DNA of 64,000 bases, taken from contig JAAMEZ010000058.1 of NCBI GenBank assembly GCA_013322215.1, positions 496,001-560,000 on the forward strand. The letters run 5' to 3'. Below, one piece after another: positions 1 to 8,482 of the stretch. The notes under the pieces are model-generated. The model searched no databases. It had not been told where the DNA came from and worked only from the letters and a program-made list of their open reading frames with translations. Origin of the DNA: Martinezella rhizogenes. GTDB taxonomy: Bacteria > Pseudomonadota > Alphaproteobacteria > Rhizobiales > Rhizobiaceae. Every line of letters begins with the position of its first letter. Position 1 is the first letter of the stretch. A program made the position numbers and the translations under genes.

Positions 1-857
1 GCGATGTCGAGCTGCTGTCCATTCCCGAAGCGGAACGCCGCAATGCCGCCATACGCGAGGACATGCTGAACAGTGCTGACATCGCGATCCTCTGCTTGCC
101 CGACGATGCGTCGAAGGAAGCGGTGAAGATGGTAGCGGGCAACAATAATGTCCGCGTTATCGACACCTCGACAGCCTTCCGCATCCATCCCGACTGGGCC
201 TATGGCTTTGCCGAAATGGACAGCAACCAGGGCAACAAGATCAGGGCGGCACGTTTCGTCGCCAATCCCGGCTGCTATCCGACGGGCGCAATCGGCGTCA
301 TCCGGCCGCTGCGCGCCGCCGGCATCATCCCGACAGGCTATCCCGTGACGGTCAATGCCGTGTCCGGCTATACGGGCGGCGGCAAGCAAATGATTGCGCA
401 GATGGAAAACCCGGAGCATCCGGATGCCATCACCGCGCCGCATTTCCTCTACGGCCTGCCGCTGACCCATAAGCATGTGCCCGAGATGACGACGCACGGC
501 CTGCTGGAGCGTGCGCCGATCTTCTCGCCCTCCGTCGGACGCTTCCCCCAGGGCATGATCGTGCAGGTGCCGCTGCATCTCGGCGATCTCGCAGAAGGCG
601 CGACGCTGGAGAGCATTCATGCTGCGCTCGTCGACCATTATGCCGGCCAGGATATCGTTCAGGTCGTCTCGCTCGATGAGAGCCGCGCCCTGCCCCGTGT
701 CAACGCCGTCGAGCTCGCCGGCAAGGATACAATGAAGCTCTTCGTCTTCGGCACGCAGGGCGGAGCGCAGGTCAATCTGGTGGCGCTGCTCGACAATCTC
801 GGCAAGGGCGCATCCGGTGCAGCCGTACAGAACATGGATCTGATGCTGAGCGCTTAA
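1..857 (+). CDS. argC: N-acetyl-gamma-glutamyl-phosphate reductase, 5' end cut by window
   Basis: The enzyme reduces N-acetylglutamyl phosphate to the semialdehyde with NADPH in cytoplasmic arginine synthesis. The open frame runs in from the window edge (first full codon at 3), so the roughly 25 N-terminal residues that carry most of the nucleotide-binding loop lie outside. The catalytic cysteine is seen in NPGCYPTGA, followed by the GYTGGGK stretch and a histidine-rich segment (LTHKHVPEM). The total length would be about 310 residues, which fits the short ArgC type. A clear intrinsic terminator follows the stop codon. Identity is firm; only the start is missing. Confidence 0.95.
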   Translation, partial: DVELLSIPEAERRNAAIREDMLNSADIAILCLPDDASKEAVKMVAGNNNVRVIDTSTAFRIHPDWAYGFAEMDSNQGNKIRAARFVANPGCYPTGAIGVIRPLRAAGIIPTGYPVTVNAVSGYTGGGKQMIAQMENPEHPDAITAPHFLYGLPLTHKHVPEMTTHGLLERAPIFSPSVGRFPQGMIVQVPLHLGDLAEGATLESIHAALVDHYAGQDIVQVVSLDESRALPRVNAVELAGKDTMKLFVFGTQGGAQVNLVALLDNLGKGASGAAVQNMDLMLSA

Positions 858-886
858 CTCAGCCCGACGCAGATTGAAGCTCGATC

Positions 887-933
887 AGCCCGGCCTATTC
901 ATCCATAGAGGATTGATCGGGCCGGGCTTTTTT
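887..933 (+). terminator. intrinsic terminator of argC
   Basis: A perfect 9-bp stem (AGCCCGGCC at 887-895 with GGCCGGGCT at 920-928) is followed by six T residues (928-933), 30 bases after the argC stop. The 24-base loop is long, but the GC-rich stem and U tract are typical of a Rho-independent terminator. Confidence 0.8.
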
Positions 934-1291
934 CATGCCTGCAAGGCGTTTTGCATGATTTCGAACTCGCCATCGTCCTCGGCCTTATTTTTGCCGCTAC
1001 GCTAAATTAGCCGAAGCTACACGGAAAAGTGAACGCCTGTGAGGCTCCGCGACCAATTGTCGGCCGGATTTACTCTCTAACGGCTTCACTGGCCCGGGTG
1101 AGTGGGGCGTTCAAAACTATCCCTTTTTTCAATGAATATCCAAGAATGAGCCATCGTAAAGGAATTGGTTACCATAATTCGGCATGCTTCCAGACAGCCG
1201 GCAAGTTGGCGACCGAACGCGACTTTCGCGTTAGGGCGCGTGTGCGTTCTTGAGCCGGCTTGGTGTCTGTGTAGTTTGGATAACGAGTATC
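934..1291. other. intergenic stretch, no supported gene
   Basis: This 358-base gap between the argC terminator and the DUF2778 gene has an open frame of 74 codons at 1029-1253, but that frame has no convincing ribosome site and no recognisable protein features. The stretch presumably holds the promoter of the downstream gene. No clear -35/-10 pair was picked out. Confidence 0.5.
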
Positions 1292-2602
1292 ATGGCGTTC
1301 GTGACCGAAACGTTCGGTAACTTCAATTCGCGCTCCGGCTACGCCTCGCGATCAAAAAAACCCTTCAGCATCCGTCCCGGCACTCTGGCCACCGGCGTCG
1401 CAGTCGCGGCTTTCGCCTGGGTCGCGGCGACGCTGATGACGACGCAATCGATGGTGCTGTCGCTTCCAGGCGCAGCGACATCGGCCGACAGCTTCCTGAC
1501 GCCGCGAGCATCAGCCTTCATCGTTCCACAAAGCCCTATGGCGCATACCGCCCGGTATGCCAGCCAGACGACTTCACTGCATGGGCAAAGCCGCTTCGGC
1601 AACGTTGTAAGTGCAGAGGTTCAAACGAAAGCTAACGGTGCGGATGCGGTTCGTGTGCAACTGGCATATGCACTCGCACAACAGACATCCGATATGAAGC
1701 AGGCTCAGGATGCGGCAGCAAGCATCAAGAGCGGCCGTCTCGAAGTGGCCGCGGCACCACCGCAGACGATCGACCGTCTGCGCAAGGTGATCGCGATCAA
1801 TTTCGCAACCGCAGTGCAATCGCTGAGTCAGGCAAAATACACAGCCGCCCTGATGCCGGCCGCAGGTCCCCTCAAGACAACCGAGCAGCCGACTGCAGTC
1901 GCTTCTGCAGCGCCTGAAGTCAGCCTGCCCGCCATTGCGGAAGCAAAGCCGTTGCCCGCCAGGGACGCCGACATTGCGGTGGCCGAGGCCGTGCTGAACG
2001 TTATCCCGATGGCCCGCCCTGCCCGCGAAACGCCCATGCAGCGCGCCAACGCCACAAGCGCTATCGCCAAGGCGACGGGCAATGAAACAACCGCACAGCC
2101 GCCATCGCGCATGATGGCCTATGCCGATCCGGATGACAGCTCCGTTCGCAAGACGAAGCCGTTCATCAACCCGTTTGCCGCAATCAGCCCTGGCGCAGGC
2201 ACCGCGATCTACGATATCGAGGCGAAGACGGTCTATCTGCCGAGCGGCGAACGCCTCGAGGCCCATTCCGGCCTTGGCCACATGCGCGACAATCCCCGCT
2301 ATGTCGACCGCAAAAACACCGGCCCGACGCCGCCTGAAACTTATAACCTGACCTATCGGGAAAGCCTGTTCCATGGCGTGCAGGCACTGCGCCTGACCCC
2401 CGCAAACGGCGCCCGCGTCTATGGTCGCGACGGCTTGCTGGCTCACACCTACATGCTCAGAGGCGGCCGCGGCGAATCGAATGGCTGCGTAGTCTTCAAG
2501 GATTACAACCGCTTCCTGGCTGCCTTCAGACGTGGTGAAATCAAGCGCCTGAAAGTGGTCACACGCGTGTCGTCGGCGGCAAGCGTCGCTTCCTCGCGCT
2601 AG
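1292..2602 (+). CDS. DUF2778 (Tlde1-like) cell-wall domain protein
   Basis: Residues about 30-52 form one hydrophobic segment after a basic N-terminus, so the protein is probably anchored in the inner membrane with the rest in the periplasm. A long Ala/Pro-rich linker leads to a C-terminal domain (about 300-430) with HSGLGHM and the SNGCVVF motif. That Cys/His arrangement resembles DUF2778/Tlde1 domains, which are related to L,D-transpeptidases and act on peptidoglycan. The frame could open at a TTG at 1250, but the ATG at 1292 is preferred. Peptidoglycan cleavage or exchange is inferred from the family; the substrate is unknown. It stands alone between argC and ctaA. Confidence 0.75.
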   Translation: MAFVTETFGNFNSRSGYASRSKKPFSIRPGTLATGVAVAAFAWVAATLMTTQSMVLSLPGAATSADSFLTPRASAFIVPQSPMAHTARYASQTTSLHGQSRFGNVVSAEVQTKANGADAVRVQLAYALAQQTSDMKQAQDAAASIKSGRLEVAAAPPQTIDRLRKVIAINFATAVQSLSQAKYTAALMPAAGPLKTTEQPTAVASAAPEVSLPAIAEAKPLPARDADIAVAEAVLNVIPMARPARETPMQRANATSAIAKATGNETTAQPPSRMMAYADPDDSSVRKTKPFINPFAAISPGAGTAIYDIEAKTVYLPSGERLEAHSGLGHMRDNPRYVDRKNTGPTPPETYNLTYRESLFHGVQALRLTPANGARVYGRDGLLAHTYMLRGGRGESNGCVVFKDYNRFLAAFRRGEIKRLKVVTRVSSAASVASSR

Positions 2603-2626
2603 AAAGAGCTTGAGGCGCAGAGCGCC

Positions 2627-3730
2627 TCAATTTCTCACGACGATCGAGGTCTGGCGCGGCAGTTCGCCATAGAAGCCGCGCCAATTGGCAATTGCGAAGC
2701 CGAAGACGATCAGAGCGCCGGCCTGATGCGCCAGGGCCAGATCGAGCGGCACATGCAGCAGCAATGTCGAAATGCCAAGGATCGCCTGAATCAGCACGAG
2801 CACGAAGAGAACGACGGATCGCCGCGCATGGGTCGTTTGCGCCGCCGCGCGCAGCGAGACGATCATGTTGATGGTAACGACGATGAACAGCGCATAGGCG
2901 CCGAGACGGTGAACGAACTGGACCGTCTTCGGATTCTCGAAGAAATTGATCCAGGCCGGCGACTGTATGAACAGATCGCTCGGCACGACGGCACCATCCA
3001 TCAACGGCCAGGTATTGTAGCTGAGGCCCGCATCGAGACCGGCGACGAGAGCGCCGAGATAGATCTGGAATAACGCCATGAAGACGATCAAACCCGCAAG
3101 TTTCGCCGAATAGCGCGTCGGCGGCGGTTCGTTCGAATGCGGCGAAAGGGCGCGCATGAACCACATGCAGGCGGCAAAGATCAGACAAGCGGTCACGAGA
3201 TGGGTGGCAAGGCGGTACTGGCTGACATCGGTACGCGCTTCCAGCCCCGAGGAGACCATCCACCAGCCGATCGCGCCCTGAAAGCCGCCCAGCAGGAAAA
3301 TGCCGGCCAGCGGCAGCCAGAGCTTGCGCTCGACGCGACCGGTCAGGACGAAGAACAGCAACGGCAGGCCGAAGATGACGCCGATGGTGCGGGCAAGCAG
3401 GCGGTGCGCCCATTCCCACCAGAAGATGCCCTTGAACTCCTCGACCGTCATATCCTTGTTCAGGATCTGGAATTGCGGGATGCGCTTGTAGAGATCGAAT
3501 TCGTCCTGCCATTCCTGTGCGTTCAGCGGCGGGATGACGCCGTGGATCGGCTGCCATTGCGTGATCGACAGGCCGGAATTGGTGAGACGCGTCGCACCTC
3601 CCACCAGCACGAGGGCGAAAAGAACCAAAAGCACGCAGGCGAGCCAGATGCGGATGGCGCGACGATTGCGGTCCTGACGAGCCACTTCCTTCAAAATAGC
3701 CTGTTCGGTCGTGAAATTAGTGGCAGCCAT
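2627..3730 (-). CDS. ctaA: heme A synthase (COX15/CtaA family)
   Basis: This integral membrane enzyme oxidises the C8 methyl of heme O to a formyl group, giving heme A for aa3-type cytochrome oxidase. The 367-residue protein has about eight hydrophobic helices and the family signatures GGATRLTNSGLSITQWQP near the N-terminus and WWEWAHRLLAR in the middle, where the histidines are heme ligands. A second copy of the four-helix unit carries HRLGAYALF and LAHQAGAL. A GGGAGA ribosome site precedes the ATG at 3730. It is convergent with the DUF2778 gene, and DUF2842 is divergent. Length is normal for Rhizobiaceae. Confidence 0.95.
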   Translation of the reverse strand: MAATNFTTEQAILKEVARQDRNRRAIRIWLACVLLVLFALVLVGGATRLTNSGLSITQWQPIHGVIPPLNAQEWQDEFDLYKRIPQFQILNKDMTVEEFKGIFWWEWAHRLLARTIGVIFGLPLLFFVLTGRVERKLWLPLAGIFLLGGFQGAIGWWMVSSGLEARTDVSQYRLATHLVTACLIFAACMWFMRALSPHSNEPPPTRYSAKLAGLIVFMALFQIYLGALVAGLDAGLSYNTWPLMDGAVVPSDLFIQSPAWINFFENPKTVQFVHRLGAYALFIVVTINMIVSLRAAAQTTHARRSVVLFVLVLIQAILGISTLLLHVPLDLALAHQAGALIVFGFAIANWRGFYGELPRQTSIVVRN

Positions 3731-3842
3731 GGCTTCTCCCTTCGATCAGGCTGTTGATTTGCCCGATAGGGGCGTGCAAAACAAGTCCCGGGAGTTTGCG
3801 GCATGCCGTCGCGGCATGCTGTTATAATGAGGAGAAAACCCC

Positions 3843-4052
3843 GTGCCCCTTCGCCTGCGCAAATTCATAGGCATGATCCTGCTCGTGCTGTTGGTTGCAA
3901 TCTATGCGATCGTCGCCATGATCGTTGCAGTGCGAACGCTTGCAGATCAACCCGGCTGGGTGCATTTCCTCTATTTCCTTGTCAGCGGCGTCATCTGGGT
4001 GCTGCCGGCGATGGGTATCATCAAATGGATGGCCGGGCCGCGCCCGCAATGA
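3843..4052 (+). CDS. small membrane protein, DUF2842 family
   Basis: A 69-residue protein with two hydrophobic helices (about 9-30 and 42-60) separated by a short loop containing DQPGWVHF, and a C-terminal KWMAGPRP end. It matches the DUF2842 family of short alphaproteobacterial membrane proteins, for which no function is known. The frame probably begins at the GTG at 3843, preceded by a weak GAGGAG at 3830-3835. It is transcribed away from ctaA, and such placement next to oxidase-assembly genes is common, but no role can be claimed. Confidence 0.75.
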   Translation: MPLRLRKFIGMILLVLLVAIYAIVAMIVAVRTLADQPGWVHFLYFLVSGVIWVLPAMGIIKWMAGPRPQ

Positions 4053-4187
4053 CGCTCGCCCCGGTGCGATTTACACAAGACTAACCCTGATCCGCTCCTT
4101 GTCCGGCGCGAATGTCCCATCTTAAGTCAAAAATAAGCCGTTGCCCGCCAGACTGCGTCCGAATACCGCCAGAGCGGAGAAGATCGG

Positions 4188-5447
4188 ATGCAGACCCAGA
4201 CGCGAGATATCGCCGGCATGGCCGCCGCCGAAGCAGCGGATGAACGGACTGCGTCCATCGAGACGGAGCCTGCGGCCATCGATCAACTTCGGGTCGACAT
4301 CTTCGACAGCATGGCACCGCTCGAAGCCGAATGGCGCGCGCTGGAACAGGACGATCTCAACTCGCTGCACCAGAGTTACGACTGGTGCGCGGCCTGGATG
4401 GAAAACTTCGAACGTCCTGTCGCCATCATACGCGGCTCCATCGGGGACGAAATCGCCTTCATCCTGCCGCTCGAGATCATCAACAGCCGCGGAATAAGGC
4501 GAGCCGAATTCATCGGAGGCCATCACAACAATATCAATACCGGCCTGTTTTCTGCCAGGTTCCTGGCGAACGGAGAGCTGACGCCCCTTCAGGCGAACGC
4601 AATCTCTGCGGCTCTGCGCGGCAAGGCGGACGTGGTCATCCTGCGCAACGTCCCGCTCGAATGGCGCGGCCGCAAAAGCCCGCTCGTCTCGCTGACGTCG
4701 ATCGAAAACCAGAACCATGCCTTTCAGATGCCTTTCCTCGGCAGTTTCGAGGCAAGCCTGAAGCAGGTGAATGCCAAGCGCCGGCGCAAGAAATTCAAGC
4801 ATCAAAGCAGGATTCTCGACGCCAAGGGCGGCTACGAATATGTGATTGCCGGCCCTGACCAGCAGGACGCTCTTCTCGATCTGTTCTTCCGGCAAAAGGC
4901 TACCCGCTTCAAGGAGGCCGGCTTGCCGGACGCCTTCAAAGATGCCGGGATCAAGGCCGCGCTGCACGCGATGTTGCATCGGTGCGGAAACGGAGGTCTC
5001 GATGCAACGCTGCAGATGCATGTGCTGCGGCTGAAGGGCGAGCATGAGGGCCATATTCCGGCCATCGCCGCCTTATCACGCAAGGGAGATCACGTGATCT
5101 GCCAGTTTGCTTCTATCGACGAAACTCTGGTTGCTGATGCAAGCCCCGGCGAATTGCTGTTCTGGCTGATGATAGAGCGGCTGCACCGCGAAGGCGTCGC
5201 TCTCTTCGATTTCGGCATCGGCGACCAGATCTACAAGCGTTCCTGGTGCCCGATGGAAACGGTGCAGTATGATTTCTTCCTACCGGTCTCTCGCATGGGT
5301 CATCTGGCAGCCATGGCGCAGCGGGGCATCACGCACACCAAGGTCGCGATCAAGTCCAATCGAAAGCTCTATTCCTTCGTCCAACGGCTGCGGGCACAAC
5401 AAGGCCGCCGCGCCAACTCGGATGACGGAGGCGGTGACGCGGATTGA
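4188..5447 (+). CDS. CelD/BcsL-like GNAT acetyltransferase
   Basis: A 419-residue soluble protein of the CelD-type GNAT family (acetyltransferase_6 fold), often found in exopolysaccharide and cellulose loci. Recognisable parts are the N-terminal W-RALEQDD and SYDWCAAW motif, a basic central stretch (KRRRKKFKHQSR), and the C-terminal LFDFGIGDQIYKRSWCP stretch. It probably transfers an acyl group to a sugar or peptidoglycan-related acceptor; the substrate is not known. It converges with the Wzz-like gene with no gap: the two stop codons form TGATCA at 5445-5450. Likely part of the polysaccharide locus. Confidence 0.8.
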   Translation: MQTQTRDIAGMAAAEAADERTASIETEPAAIDQLRVDIFDSMAPLEAEWRALEQDDLNSLHQSYDWCAAWMENFERPVAIIRGSIGDEIAFILPLEIINSRGIRRAEFIGGHHNNINTGLFSARFLANGELTPLQANAISAALRGKADVVILRNVPLEWRGRKSPLVSLTSIENQNHAFQMPFLGSFEASLKQVNAKRRRKKFKHQSRILDAKGGYEYVIAGPDQQDALLDLFFRQKATRFKEAGLPDAFKDAGIKAALHAMLHRCGNGGLDATLQMHVLRLKGEHEGHIPAIAALSRKGDHVICQFASIDETLVADASPGELLFWLMIERLHREGVALFDFGIGDQIYKRSWCPMETVQYDFFLPVSRMGHLAAMAQRGITHTKVAIKSNRKLYSFVQRLRAQQGRRANSDDGGGDAD

Positions 5448-7703
5448 TCAGGCGGCGTCCCGACGCGTATTCGGATCATGCTCCTCGCGCCAGCCGGACA
5501 TCAGGATGATGTGCTCATAGCCGGCCTTCTGGAATTCCGTCATTGCCGCAATGAAGTGGCTTTCATCAGGTTCAGGCATGGAGAGGATGATTTCCGTCTC
5601 CTTGCTGCGCGTCAGCCGTGCGACGCCGGAGACTTCGGCGGCGCCACACTCCACAAGAACGATGTCATAGGCCGAACCCAATGCGTCGAGGATCAACGAC
5701 AGGCGGTCGGCGCCGCGCATCGCGCGGGCAAGGTCGCTCATTCCCTGCGGCACGAGATGAGCATCCGACAGGCGATCCGGATGGATCGTATCGCCAAATG
5801 CCGCTTCGCCACATAGCAGGTCGGTTACGCCTGGAAGTTCGTCATGCTCGACCATGAGCCTCGAGGGACATCCGGTGCCCGTCATATCGACCAGCACGAT
5901 ACGGCTTCCCGCATCGGCGATGGTCCGCGCCAGCATGACGGTCGCTGTCGAGCCACTGTCACCGGTCGGGGATATGGCGATCGCCAGCCGCGAGCCGCTG
6001 TCGATCAGATAATCGGCGACGGATTGGATGGAGAAATCCTCCTCTTCCTCCGCTGCGTGAACAGCCTGCCTGGGTTCATGGTCTGGAGCGATCACGGTGT
6101 CCGAAGTGATAGCGGTATCGGGAGCAATTGCAGTGTCCGCAACCCGAACCGGGATTTCCTCTACCGGAACCGAAAGCATGCTTGCTGGCGCCTCGGCATT
6201 GCTGGCTCTGGCAACTGCCCGAACCGGGGCCGGCTCGCTGATGATTGGAGCACGCTCCGCCGTTTCCCGCACGGCGGCGTCTTCCTTGCGGGCAGGTCCG
6301 ACGGGCCGCAATGCGCGGCCGCTGAACAGCTCTGCGAGCATGATAACGATAGCCGTGAGGATGAAAGTGGCAAGGGTAGCAACGACGACGATCGGGCCAA
6401 CCTTCGGGAAAGACGGATCGACCGGCTCGACCGCCGTGGAAACGATGCGCGCGTCGGCAGGGCTGGAATTCTTATCCACTCGAGAGGCGGCCTCGCGATA
6501 ACGGGCGAGATAGGTTTCGAGCAATTGCCGCTCGGCTGTGGCTTCGCGCTCCAGAGCGTTGAGGCCGACTTCGTCCTCCCCTGCCCGGGCGCTGTCGGCC
6601 TTCAGCGTATTCGATTGCGCCAGGAGCTGCTGTTCGCGCAGCTGCGCCACCTTCGCCTCGTTCTCGATGCTTGCCAGAATCCTCTGGGTCTCGCGGTCGA
6701 TCTGCTGGCGGATATCGGCGAGCTGCGCCCGCAGGCTCTTCAGCCGTGGATGCCCATCCATCAGTGTCGTGGACAGATCCGAGATCTGTGACTCGAGGCT
6801 CGACTGGGTCGCCTTCAGCCGCTGAATGGTTTGCGAGCCTGCGACGTCGGCAAGCGTGTCGGTGGAGCGGCCGCTGGACAGCGCGCTGCGCACCGCCTGC
6901 GCCCGTGCCTCGGCATTGGCCTTGTCGCCGCGGACCTGCGCCAGCTGCGTCGAAATATCCGCGAGCTGCTGCGTGGCGAAATTGTTGTTCTGACTGGTCT
7001 GGAGAAGACCATTGGCGGAACGATAGTCCGCAACCTTCTTTTCGGCCTCGCTGACCTTATCGCGCAGCTTGGCAATCTCCGGCTCGAGCCAGCGCGTCGC
7101 CTCGCTGTTGGAATCGAGCTTGGCGCCGCTTTGCATGGATAGATAGACCTGCGCCATCGCATTCGGCACGCTGGCGGCGAGATCCGGATTGCGGGACGTA
7201 AAGCTGATGCCGATCACGCGCGAGCTGTTGATCTGATAGACCTGCAGGCGGCTGTTGAAGGCGTCCAGCATCCGCTCTTCCGGGGCCTTGTCGGCCGCCG
7301 CCCGCTTCAGATGCAGTTTGATCAGAATATCAGAGAGCGCGGCGCCGTTGTTGCCAGCAGCAAATTCGGGACGATCGTAGAGCTTGAGATTGGTGATGAC
7401 CTGCTTGACCAGATCCGCCGATTGCAGGATCTGCACCTGGCTGGCAATATTCAGCTCGTCCAGCAGAGGGCCGGCACCGGCATCATTACCGGATGTCGTC
7501 GTCGCAAAGGCCGGCGCACGCTGCTCGATGAGGATGCGGGCTTCGCTGCGATATTCCGGCGACATGACCTTGGCAATCGCAAATGCCGCGCAGGCGCCGG
7601 CGAGCGTGATGGCAACGACGCGCACCCGCCTCCGCCACACCGCGCGAAAGAGCTGAGCGAGATCGATGTCCACATCCTGCTGGGTGTTGTTGACACCGGA
7701 CAT
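5448..7703 (-). CDS. Wzz/ExoP-like polysaccharide co-polymerase with degenerate kinase domain
   Basis: A 751-residue inner-membrane protein with the chain-length determinant (Wzz) fold: a first helix at about 20-45, a long periplasmic coiled-coil region, and a second helix at about 435-455. The cytoplasmic domain aligns in layout with bacterial tyrosine autokinases, but its P-loop reads SPTGDSGSTAT, lacking the lysine of the usual GEGKS. Walker A' reads IVLVDMTGTG, Walker B reads DIVLVECGAAE, and there is no C-terminal tyrosine cluster. It may bind no ATP and act structurally. The ATG at 7703 is chosen because of GGAG at 7712-7715, eight bases upstream; an upstream frame extension to 7760 lacks such a site. 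Divergent from the OPX gene. Confidence 0.85.
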   Translation of the reverse strand: MSGVNNTQQDVDIDLAQLFRAVWRRRVRVVAITLAGACAAFAIAKVMSPEYRSEARILIEQRAPAFATTTSGNDAGAGPLLDELNIASQVQILQSADLVKQVITNLKLYDRPEFAAGNNGAALSDILIKLHLKRAAADKAPEERMLDAFNSRLQVYQINSSRVIGISFTSRNPDLAASVPNAMAQVYLSMQSGAKLDSNSEATRWLEPEIAKLRDKVSEAEKKVADYRSANGLLQTSQNNNFATQQLADISTQLAQVRGDKANAEARAQAVRSALSSGRSTDTLADVAGSQTIQRLKATQSSLESQISDLSTTLMDGHPRLKSLRAQLADIRQQIDRETQRILASIENEAKVAQLREQQLLAQSNTLKADSARAGEDEVGLNALEREATAERQLLETYLARYREAASRVDKNSSPADARIVSTAVEPVDPSFPKVGPIVVVATLATFILTAIVIMLAELFSGRALRPVGPARKEDAAVRETAERAPIISEPAPVRAVARASNAEAPASMLSVPVEEIPVRVADTAIAPDTAITSDTVIAPDHEPRQAVHAAEEEEDFSIQSVADYLIDSGSRLAIAISPTGDSGSTATVMLARTIADAGSRIVLVDMTGTGCPSRLMVEHDELPGVTDLLCGEAAFGDTIHPDRLSDAHLVPQGMSDLARAMRGADRLSLILDALGSAYDIVLVECGAAEVSGVARLTRSKETEIILSMPEPDESHFIAAMTEFQKAGYEHIILMSGWREEHDPNTRRDAA
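6088..6141 (-). repeat. three in-frame 18-bp tandem units in the Wzz-like gene
   Basis: Three consecutive 18-base units (6088-6105, 6106-6123, 6124-6141) encode the repeated pattern D-T-x-I-x-x in the linker between the second membrane helix and the degenerate ATPase domain. The units are diverged (similar rather than identical), so this is an old expansion. It would vary linker length in frame. Confidence 0.55.
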
Positions 7704-7835
7704 ATGCAAAACTCCGTAATAGAAAGCCAAAATTAATCGTAAACGACTATAGTAACCCAAGCGTTAATAGTATTTCGCCGATATTATTTTTGGCATCGCT
7801 AATTTTTTCCTGGAATTTGTTTTACTCTTTACCGA

Positions 7836-7851
7836 CCGTTAACCCTAACGG
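7836..7851. promoter_or_regulatory. dyad in the Wzz-like/OPX divergent promoter region
   Basis: A perfect 6-4-6 inverted repeat (CCGTTA at 7836-7841 and TAACGG at 7846-7851) lies in the 191-base AT-rich gap between the two divergent polysaccharide genes, 43 bases before the OPX start codon. It is a candidate operator. The regulator is unknown. Confidence 0.4.
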
Positions 7852-7894
7852 ATCGATAACGACGGCAGTGTCTTCCCTTTCTAATGAGCGCGAA

Positions 7895-8470
7895 ATGCCC
7901 TTCGCAAAGTCAAAAATTGTCCTTGCACTCGGCATGGCTGCCGTGAGCGCCGCGCTCACCGGCTGCAACACCTATCAACCGGCCCCCAAAGCCTTCAACG
8001 AGGCCACGATCCAGCCCTATACGCTTGATAGCGGCGACCGGTTGCGCGTCACGGTGTTCGATCAAGCCGGCCTGACCAATACCTATACGGTCGATCAAGC
8101 CGGCTATATTGCCTTCCCGCTGATCGGTCAGGTCGCTGCCCGCGGCCGGACCTTGCAGCAGCTCTCCGGCCAGATCGCACAGAAGCTTCGCCAGGGATAT
8201 ATTCGCGATCCAGACGTCACCATCGACATCGACCGCTATCGCTCGGTCTATATTATGGGCGAAGTCGGCCAGCCCGGCCAATATTCCTACGTGCCGGGCA
8301 TGACCATCCAGAATGCTATCGCGGTTGCAGGCGGCTTCACCAGCCGGGCCAACCAATCCAACGCGGATGTCACCCGCAAGATCAACGGTCATGTCATGAC
8401 GGGACGGGTCGGCATCTCCGATCCGGTGCTGGCAGGCGACACCATTTATGTCAGAGAGCGGTTATTCTAA
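7895..8470 (+). CDS. polysaccharide export lipoprotein (OPX/Wza family, short form)
   Basis: A 191-residue outer-membrane-type lipoprotein of the polysaccharide export family. The signal peptide ends in the lipobox LTGC with the lipidated cysteine at residue 24. The Poly_export domain (about 38-115; LDSGDRLRVTVF...GYIAFPLIGQV) is followed by a SLBB-like domain (about 120-185; YIMGEVGQPGQY...AIAVAGGFT). It lacks the C-terminal helix that forms the pore in E. coli Wza, so export may need another outer-membrane partner. The open frame extends upstream to 7790, but the ATG at 7895 gives the correct signal peptide. First gene of a plus-strand run ending at 13752. Confidence 0.9.
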   Translation: MPFAKSKIVLALGMAAVSAALTGCNTYQPAPKAFNEATIQPYTLDSGDRLRVTVFDQAGLTNTYTVDQAGYIAFPLIGQVAARGRTLQQLSGQIAQKLRQGYIRDPDVTIDIDRYRSVYIMGEVGQPGQYSYVPGMTIQNAIAVAGGFTSRANQSNADVTRKINGHVMTGRVGISDPVLAGDTIYVRERLF

Positions 8471-8482
8471 CCGCGACCGCTC

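Noticed and set aside
1029-1253. 74-codon open frame between argC and the DUF2778 gene
   Set aside because: No ribosome site, no family likeness, and it overlaps the weak upstream start of the next gene.
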